Part shown: positions 59,114-64,000 of the stretch, piece by piece
How positions within the stretch are numbered: the stretch's first letter is position 1
How the letters are laid out: each line of letters begins with the position of its first letter
Assembly: GCF_026343945.1 (NCBI RefSeq)
Contig: NZ_JAPKNJ010000001.1
Coordinates: 1,426,001 to 1,490,000, forward strand
Direction of reading: 5' to 3'
From: Kaistia algarum
GTDB taxonomy: Bacteria > Pseudomonadota > Alphaproteobacteria > Rhizobiales > Kaistiaceae
DNA length: 64,000 nt
Notes under the pieces: model-generated
Seen by the model: only the letters and a program-made list of their open reading frames with translations
The model's database searches: none
Told to the model about the DNA's origin: nothing
Position numbers and translations under genes: made by a program

Positions 59114-59497
59114 GGGTTCCATCCTCCCTGGAAGTCGATCCGGATCATTGGATCCGGGCTGATTGGCATTCCTCGCGCCAGCGCGGCCCCTCAAGGCCGC
59201 GCGCTGACGGAACGGATCGGTGTGGCTCGCTGGGCGGCAGACGCTGAGGGACGGGCGCAAGCCCCGACCCTCCGGCTAGCCGGAGCGACGACGAATTGGA
59301 TCGGTATTCCTCCTCGGATGCCGCGCCGCCTCCTCGCGGCGCCGGGCACCTTGCCTCCTGTCACAGGTTGGACAGCCATAAAATTGGACTGACCAATTAT
59401 CTGCGTTGACCACCATAACCACGCTCGCCTAGCTTGCCAATATGGTCGGGGGCAAAAATCGACGCCAAGGATCGGTGCCGCCCCGGGGAGAAACGCG
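59114..59497. promoter_or_regulatory. 384-base divergent promoter region, rhamnose operon and sugar-acid genes
   Basis: The region holds the palindrome at 59382-59398. A plus-strand TTGACC (59406-59411) to TAGCTT (59430-59435) promoter with an 18-base spacer follows it, and a minus-strand GATAAT-like -10 (59396-59401) overlaps it. The rest (59114-59380) shows no gene; part of it is GC-rich with G-A-T-C-C-G repeats. CGGGGAG before 59498 is the ribosome site. Confidence 0.5.
59382..59398. promoter_or_regulatory. Inverted repeat AATTGG-ACTGA-CCAATT, candidate GntR operator
   Basis: Two perfect 6-base arms are separated by five bases. TTGG...CCAA symmetric sites are common for FadR-type GntR regulators. 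Its position between two divergent promoter-like sequences would let one regulator control both the importer/catabolic operon and the genes from 59498. Confidence 0.5.
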
Positions 59498-60622
59498 ATG
59501 CGGATTTCGGGGGCTCGCTGCCACATTCTGAAGTGGCCGGAGCCGAATGATTTCAACCATGAGCGGATGACGGTGCTGGTGCGCGTCGATACCGCCGCCG
59601 GCATTTCCGGCTGGGGCGAGGCGATCGCCATGTGGCCGGAAGCCTGTCATGCCGCCGTGGTGCTGATCGAGGAAGGCCTGCTGCCGCTGCTCAAGGGCCG
59701 CGACCCGCGCGAGACGCTCGTCTGCTGGCAGGCGATGAAGGACCACACATGGTGGTATGGCGAGGGCGGCGTCGCGGCGCTCGCCATTTCGGCGCTCGAC
59801 ATGGCGATCTGGGACATTGCTGCCAAGGACGCAGGCTTGCCGCTGGTCGAATTCCTCGGCGGCGCAGCGCATCAAGGCCTTCCAGCCTGTGCCAGCCTGC
59901 ATGTCAACCAGGCGACGATCGACGATTCCGTCCGCGAAATCGCCGGCCATATCGACGCCGGCTTCCGTTCCACCAAGCTCGGCCTCGGCAAGCGCGGGCT
60001 GTCGAAGGCCGGCCGCGATCCGGACTACGACGTGGCCCTGGTGGCAGCGCTCAGGGCTGCGATCGGGCCGGATGCCGGCATCATGGTCGACGCCGGCAAC
60101 GGCACGAAATGGGATCTCGATACGGCCATACGCACCGTCCGCCGCATGGAAGAATCACGGATCGCCTGGATCGAGGAGCCATTCTTGCCGAGCCGCGTGG
60201 ACGACCACATCGCGCTGAAGGCCGCCGTCTCGACGCCGATCGCGGCCGGCGAACGAGAATGGGGCGAAGCCGGCTACCGGCGCTGGCTGGATACCGGCGC
60301 CGTCGATATTTTCGGCATCGATCCGGCCCGCGTCGAGGGCATCACCGGCTTCCGCCGCTCGGCCGCCGCGATCGAGGCCGCCGGCAAAATCGTCAATGCC
60401 CATGCCTGGTCCAGCGCGGTGCTGACCGCGGCAAGCCTGCACCTATCGCTCGCCGCACCCTCCGCGATATTGTTCGAACTGAAGCCGTTGCCGGGGCCGA
60501 TGCAGTTCGAACTCGTCGAGGAGCCGTTCTGGCACGAGAACGGCCTCGTCCGCGCGCCGAACCGGCCGGGCCACGGGGCGGAGCCGATCGCGGCGGTGAT
60601 CGAAAAATACAAGGTGGGCTAG
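59498..60622 (+). CDS. Mandelate racemase/muconate lactonizing enzyme family protein
   Basis: This 374-residue enolase-superfamily enzyme has the capping domain (ISGWGEAIAMWPEACHAAV), a KLGLGKRG segment for the lysine base, metal ligands in MVDAGNGTKWDLDTAI, WIEEPFLPSRVDDH and PIAAGEREWGE, and a C-terminal VNAHAWSSAV with a His general base. RhmD is a different branch (48013). Sugar-acid dehydratases or cycloisomerases of this group act on aldonates or aldarates. The gene is divergent from the rhamnose operon. Its exact substrate is unknown. Confidence 0.85.
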   Translation: MRISGARCHILKWPEPNDFNHERMTVLVRVDTAAGISGWGEAIAMWPEACHAAVVLIEEGLLPLLKGRDPRETLVCWQAMKDHTWWYGEGGVAALAISALDMAIWDIAAKDAGLPLVEFLGGAAHQGLPACASLHVNQATIDDSVREIAGHIDAGFRSTKLGLGKRGLSKAGRDPDYDVALVAALRAAIGPDAGIMVDAGNGTKWDLDTAIRTVRRMEESRIAWIEEPFLPSRVDDHIALKAAVSTPIAAGEREWGEAGYRRWLDTGAVDIFGIDPARVEGITGFRRSAAAIEAAGKIVNAHAWSSAVLTAASLHLSLAAPSAILFELKPLPGPMQFELVEEPFWHENGLVRAPNRPGHGAEPIAAVIEKYKVG

Positions 60623-60641
60623 GGCCCTCGGGAGGAACAAC

Positions 60642-61289
60642 GTGAAGACGATACTTTGCTATGGCGACAGCAACACCTGGGGGGCCATGCCGCAGCCGCG
60701 TCGCGGCGAGGGTGGGCGGTTCGCCAGCGATGTCCGCTGGACGGGCGTGATGCGCGCCGCGCTCGGCGGCGGCTATACCGTCATCGAGGAAGGTCTGAAT
60801 GGTCGCACGACCTGCATCGCCGATCCGGTCGAGGGCCGTCACAAGGACGGCGCGGCCTTCCTGACCGTGGCGCTGGAATCCCATCAGCCGCTCGACCTCG
60901 CCATCATCATGCTCGGCACCAATGATCTGAAAGCGCGCTTCGCGATGCAGCCGATCGATATCGGCTTCGGCATGGGCCAGCTTGCCGAGATCGCCCTGAA
61001 GTCGCCCTTCGGGCTGGACGGCAAGGCGCCGAAGGTCCTGCTGGTCTCGCCCGCGCCGCTGGCGAAGCTCTCCTGGTTCGAGCCCATGTTCGAGGGCGGC
61101 ACCGAGAAATCGCGCCACCTCGCCGCCGAGATCGAAGTGAATGCGCGCGAAAAAGGCGCTCATTTCTTCAATGCCGGCAGCGTCATCGCCTCCAGCGAGC
61201 ATGACGGCATCCATCTCGATGCGGATGCGCATGCGGCGCTCGGCAAGGCGCTGGCCGAGCGCGTCCGCGCGATCCTCGAGATCCCGTAG
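60642..61289 (+). CDS. SGNH/GDSL hydrolase (arylesterase-like)
   Basis: This 215-residue esterase starts with GTG (60642) after GGAGG. Block I is ILCYGDSNTWGAMP with the nucleophile S10 region; block II includes EEGLNGRTT (Asn/Gly oxyanion); block III LGTNDLK; block V DGIHLDADAH with the Asp-His pair. No signal peptide, so it acts in the cytoplasm. GDSNTWG plus RHKDGAAF is typical of the TesA-distant arylesterase branch. Together with the neighbouring genes it may open sugar lactones, which would fill the missing lactonase step; not shown. Confidence 0.85.
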   Translation: MKTILCYGDSNTWGAMPQPRRGEGGRFASDVRWTGVMRAALGGGYTVIEEGLNGRTTCIADPVEGRHKDGAAFLTVALESHQPLDLAIIMLGTNDLKARFAMQPIDIGFGMGQLAEIALKSPFGLDGKAPKVLLVSPAPLAKLSWFEPMFEGGTEKSRHLAAEIEVNAREKGAHFFNAGSVIASSEHDGIHLDADAHAALGKALAERVRAILEIP

Positions 61290-61311
61290 CCGGCAACGGG
61301 CGCGAGGCGAT

Positions 61312-61701
61312 TCAGAACGTCGGCGGCCAGACCCCGTCCACCGCGAAAGCCTCGTCGCTGCCCGGCCAGGGCGGCACCGTCGCTGTGACGGCTTCGAACG
61401 GAAGTTCGCCATCGGCGCGAAACTGGAACGACGTGCCGAGCGGGATCGAGATCGAATCGCCCGGCCCGACCGTGACGATCTCTTCCTGCCCTTCCATCCG
61501 GCGCCAGATGCGTCCCTGGCCGGCGACGACGTACCAAAGTTCGTCGACCGTCCGGTGGGCGACCGCAATGGTGACCGCGCCCGGCGCAAGACGGATATGA
61601 GCGAGTCCCGCCTCGCGAGTGCCCGCGAGCACACGGATCTCGGAGCCGTCGGGCGCGATGTGGTCGGGTTCCTCGGCAAGCGGCTTCGTCTCGAACGGCA
61701 T
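61312..61701 (-). CDS. Single-domain cupin protein
   Basis: This 129-residue protein has the cupin motifs VAHRTVDELWYVVAGQGRIW (His and Glu ligands) and GPGDSISIPLGTSFQF. It starts at the ATG at 61699-61701 with GGGGAC upstream. The C-terminal WPGSDEAFAVDGVWPP is a compact tail. It converges on the SGNH hydrolase gene (22-base gap) and is divergent from the dehydrogenase gene. Enzymatic role unknown. Confidence 0.8.
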   Translation of the reverse strand: MPFETKPLAEEPDHIAPDGSEIRVLAGTREAGLAHIRLAPGAVTIAVAHRTVDELWYVVAGQGRIWRRMEGQEEIVTVGPGDSISIPLGTSFQFRADGELPFEAVTATVPPWPGSDEAFAVDGVWPPTF

Positions 61702-61764
61702 GATCGTCCCCTTGCTTCTCAGGCCCAAGGGAATCAGCAAGCAAGCTGCGTGCCCCGGTGCGGT

Positions 61765-61778
61765 CCTTCGTTCGAAGG
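61765..61778. promoter_or_regulatory. Inverted repeat CCTTCG-TT-CGAAGG between the cupin and dehydrogenase genes
   Basis: Two perfect 6-base arms with a two-base centre sit in a 154-base divergent gap, 63 bases from the cupin start and 77 bases from the dehydrogenase start. It is a possible operator; no other support. Confidence 0.3.
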
Positions 61779-61855
61779 GTACCCAGCCGGCCAGGGGCTT
61801 CAACTGCCGCCGACCGTGTTCTAGGGTCGGCTCAAAGCAATACGGGAGGAATGAA

Positions 61856-62881
61856 ATGAGCGATCCGATCATCCTGGTCGATCCGCTGCCGCGGACGCTG
61901 AACCTGATCATGGAGCCCGATATCCGCGCCCGGCTGGAGCGGCTGGGCAAGGTAGTCCTCTCAGAAGATCGGCCGATGCCGGACGACGAAGTCGACCGCC
62001 TGCTGCCGGATACGGTGCTGTTGTTTGGCCAGACGGCTATGCCGCGCGAGCGGCTCGACCGGGCGCCCCATCTGAAGGCGATCTTCAACGTCGAGAGCAA
62101 TTTCCTGCCGAATGTCGACTATCAGGCCTGCGTGGAGCGCAACATCCCGGTGCTCTCGCCCGGCTCAGCCTTCGCCGCGCCGGTGGCGGAAGCGGCGCTC
62201 GGCATGGCGATTGACCTTGCCCGAGGCATCACCGAGGCAGACCGCGACTTCCGCGCCGGGCGCGAGAAATACGGGCTCGAGGCGAACACAAAGACCTTCC
62301 GCCTGATGGGCGCCCCGGTCGGGCTGATCGGCTTCGGCGATCTCGGCAAGAGCCTTCGCGAGCTGATCCGCCCGTTCAAGAACCGCGTCGCCGTCTATGA
62401 TCCCTGGCTGCCGGACGAGATCATCCGCCGCCATGATTGCGAGCCGGGCAGCCTCGATGAAGTGCTGTCGACCTCGAAGGTCATCTTTGTCTTTGCCGGC
62501 ATCACCAGCGAGAATCAGGGCCTGATCGACGCCCGCGCTTTCGCCAAGATGCAGAAGGGTACGGCCTTCCTGCTGATGAGCCGCGCCGCGATCGTCGATT
62601 TCCCGTCCATGCTGGACGCGATCCGCTCAGGCCATATCAGCGCGGCGGTCGACGTGTTTCCCGAGGAGCCTGTGCCGGCGGACGATCCGGTGCGTCGCCT
62701 CCCCGGCATCCTCCTCTCCGCCCACCGCACCGGCGGCACGACCGACGCGCTCTTCGCCATCGGCCGCATGACCGTCGCCGACGCGGAACTGATCATGAAG
62801 GGCCTGCCGCCGCAGCTCTGCCGCAAGGCCGATCCCGCCATCGCCAGCCGCCTGCGATCCAAGCCGGTCAGCATGACCTGA
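61856..62881 (+). CDS. D-isomer 2-hydroxyacid dehydrogenase
   Basis: This 341-residue enzyme of the D-2-hydroxyacid dehydrogenase family has the NAD motif VGLIGFGDLGKSLRELI, then the catalytic Arg in LMSRAAIVD, Glu in DVFPEEPV, and His in LSAHRTGGT. GGGAGG lies six bases before the ATG at 61856. The N-terminal half has the usual flavodoxin-like catalytic fold. Substrate likely a hydroxy- or keto-acid from sugar-acid breakdown, by context. A terminator-like hairpin follows. Confidence 0.88.
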   Translation: MSDPIILVDPLPRTLNLIMEPDIRARLERLGKVVLSEDRPMPDDEVDRLLPDTVLLFGQTAMPRERLDRAPHLKAIFNVESNFLPNVDYQACVERNIPVLSPGSAFAAPVAEAALGMAIDLARGITEADRDFRAGREKYGLEANTKTFRLMGAPVGLIGFGDLGKSLRELIRPFKNRVAVYDPWLPDEIIRRHDCEPGSLDEVLSTSKVIFVFAGITSENQGLIDARAFAKMQKGTAFLLMSRAAIVDFPSMLDAIRSGHISAAVDVFPEEPVPADDPVRRLPGILLSAHRTGGTTDALFAIGRMTVADAELIMKGLPPQLCRKADPAIASRLRSKPVSMT

Positions 62882-62900
62882 GACAGACGCTTTCAGCCGA

Positions 62901-62924
62901 TAGGCCGGGCAGGGTCCCGGCCTA
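62901..62924. terminator. Bidirectional hairpin between convergent genes
   Basis: A perfect 9-bp stem TAGGCCGGG/CCCGGCCTA encloses a six-base loop. It lies 19 bases after the dehydrogenase stop and 40 bases after the stop of the converging SDR gene. No long T-tract is present on either side, so termination is plausible but not certain. Confidence 0.5.
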
Positions 62925-62964
62925 GGCACGCCGCGCCATTGAAATGCTGCGCAGAGAGGCTGCG

Positions 62965-63693
62965 CTAGACGTCGAAATTGGTCGGCAGCACGATCATGTC
63001 GTGGATCGTGACGTTGCGCGGGCGGCTGAGAATGAACAGAACAGCGGCAGCGACCTCGGATGGTTCGATGAGCGCTCCATCATCAATCGCAGCCTGAAGC
63101 CGCTCCGGCTGCCAGTCAGCGAGCAGAGCCGAATTCACAGGCCCCGGCGAGACTTGCGACACGCGGACGCCGTGACGATTGACCTGGCGGCGGGTCGTCT
63201 GCGTGAAGCAGGTGATGGCCCATTTCGAAGCGGAATAGACCGGCTCCGGCTTGATGGCAGAATGGCCCGCCACGGAGCATGTCACGACGATGTCGCCACC
63301 GCCCCGCTCGATCATGTGCGGCAAGACGGCATGCACGTTCTTGATCACGACATTGACGTTGAGGTTCAGCATCCGATCGATCGTGGCGGCGTCTGTGTCC
63401 ACGAGATCGCCGCCGATATAGGTTCCGGCGTTGCAATGGAAGATATCGATCCGACCGGTCTTCGCCAGGATCTGAGGCACCAAGGCGTCGCACTGCTCCG
63501 TGTCGAGAAGATCAGTTACCTGCGCGATGGCCTTGCCGTTCCACTTCGATGTCAGCGACGCCAGAGCGGCTTCGTTGCGATCGACCATGACCACGGTCGC
63601 GCCGGCACTCATCAAGGTCTCGGCCGTGGCGAGCCCGATGCCGGAACCCGCCCCCGTGATGACGGCAATCTTTCCCTCGAGTTCATTGGCCAT
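62965..63693 (-). CDS. SDR family oxidoreductase, ribitol 2-dehydrogenase-like
   Basis: This 242-residue SDR has GAGSGIG (about 14-20), NAG as CNAG in DIFHCNAGTYIGGDL, N in LNLNVNVV, Ser in TCSVAGHSAIKPEP and YSASK. The segment HCNAGTYIGGDLVDTD with PEPVYSASKWAI resembles ribitol 2-dehydrogenases. ATG at 63691-63693 with GGGAGG upstream. It may oxidise a polyol; its neighbours are sugar-acid genes. It converges on the hydroxyacid dehydrogenase gene. Confidence 0.83.
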   Translation of the reverse strand: MANELEGKIAVITGAGSGIGLATAETLMSAGATVVMVDRNEAALASLTSKWNGKAIAQVTDLLDTEQCDALVPQILAKTGRIDIFHCNAGTYIGGDLVDTDAATIDRMLNLNVNVVIKNVHAVLPHMIERGGGDIVVTCSVAGHSAIKPEPVYSASKWAITCFTQTTRRQVNRHGVRVSQVSPGPVNSALLADWQPERLQAAIDDGALIEPSEVAAAVLFILSRPRNVTIHDMIVLPTNFDV

Positions 63694-63783
63694 TTTCGTT
63701 CCTCCCTGAACGTCGTCAGACGATGGTTTAGCCGCCGTCGATAGCCGAGGCGCATGCAATCGTCCGCCGCATCCGCATGTGAT

Positions 63784-64000
63784 TCACGGCAAGACTGGAG
63801 ATGCACGCTCGCCGGGCAGGTCGATCCGGTCCGGCTTCAGAAGGGCGATACGACCGCCGGGACGAACTTCGAAATTGTGGACGTAAAAGTACGTGTCGTC
63901 GCTGTCCCGGGCATTCATGACCGGCGACGGCGCCGAGACGATGAGCAGCCCGCCGCAGGTTCCGATCCAGTCGACATGGCGATGGCCATGCATCATCACC
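63784..64000 (-). CDS. Metallophosphoesterase family protein (partial, C-terminus only)
   Basis: The frame is open to the right edge, so only the last 71 or so residues are visible. VMMHGHRHVDWIG holds the GHxH motif (metal-binding motif V of calcineurin-like phosphoesterases). GGLLIVSAPSPVMN and a beta-strand YFYVHNFEVRPGGRIALL complete the fold. The gene begins outside the window. It is on the minus strand, 90 bases upstream of the SDR start. Confidence 0.75.
   Translation of the reverse strand, partial: VMMHGHRHVDWIGTCGGLLIVSAPSPVMNARDSDDTYFYVHNFEVRPGGRIALLKPDRIDLPGERASPVLP

Noticed and set aside
1..64000. tRNA, rRNA, CRISPR arrays or complete insertion sequences
   Set aside because: No cloverleaf-like conserved TTC-GANTC arm with CCA-type ends, no regular short repeats with spacers and no transposase motifs were seen.

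Overview
The window is about 64 kb of high-GC DNA with dense operons, many 1-4 base start/stop overlaps and frequent GTG/TTG starts. The gene set (polyamine uptake and catabolism, urea ABC transporter, agl/thu-type sugar uptake operon, CecR/YbhFSR-like exporter, alpha-2-macroglobulin next to PBP1C, non-phosphorylating L-rhamnose catabolism) and short GC-rich palindromic repeats fit a Hyphomicrobiales (Rhizobiales) alphaproteobacterium of soil or plant-associated type. A Kaistia-like genus is possible but is not shown by the sequence. No rRNA, tRNA, CRISPR array or complete insertion sequence was seen.

Layout. 1-9.2 kb: a partial DUF2239 gene, then a putrescine module with a PotFGHI-type ABC importer on the minus strand and, divergently, a gamma-glutamylputrescine synthetase-like enzyme, a putrescine-type aminotransferase and an FAD amine oxidase. 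9.2-20.3 kb: a two-component system (a transporter-like histidine kinase and a REC-PAS-LuxR regulator) divergent from the urea transporter operon urtABCDE, which carries two extra small genes. 20.3-30.2 kb: a small unknown gene, dgoA/dgoK, an LprI-like protein and a LacI regulator, divergent from a sugar ABC operon with an alpha-glucosidase (order E-F-G-A-K). 30.2-33 kb: accessory genes, including a Cys-rich repeat protein, a DUF1269 protein and an AT-rich foreign gene with a HEPN-like motif next to a gene remnant. 33-38.9 kb: an ABC exporter operon led by its TetR regulator, then a DUF4126 protein overlapping a mercuric-reductase-like flavoprotein. 39-48 kb: alpha-2-macroglobulin, PBP1C, DUF1345 and MgtC-like proteins. 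48-59.1 kb: a twelve-gene minus-strand operon for uptake and oxidation of L-rhamnose or a similar sugar. 59.5-64 kb: a divergent sugar-acid gene group and a partial phosphoesterase.

How the parts work together. The four importer systems each sit with catabolic or regulatory partners: polyamine uptake with putrescine oxidation, urea uptake with a dedicated sensor, alpha-glucoside uptake with an alpha-glucosidase, and rhamnose uptake with dehydrogenase, dehydratase and mutarotase. In all four, a strong GC-rich hairpin directly follows the gene for the periplasmic binding protein. This suggests a shared way of making more binding protein than membrane components.

Most unusual items: the NCS1-permease-like histidine kinase beside the urea operon with a TAC/GTA inverted repeat in the shared promoter region; the acetoacetate-decarboxylase-like enzyme in a rhamnose operon that lacks the usual last enzyme; the AT-rich HEPN-like gene; and a palindromic repeat translated in frame within the N-terminus of PBP1C.
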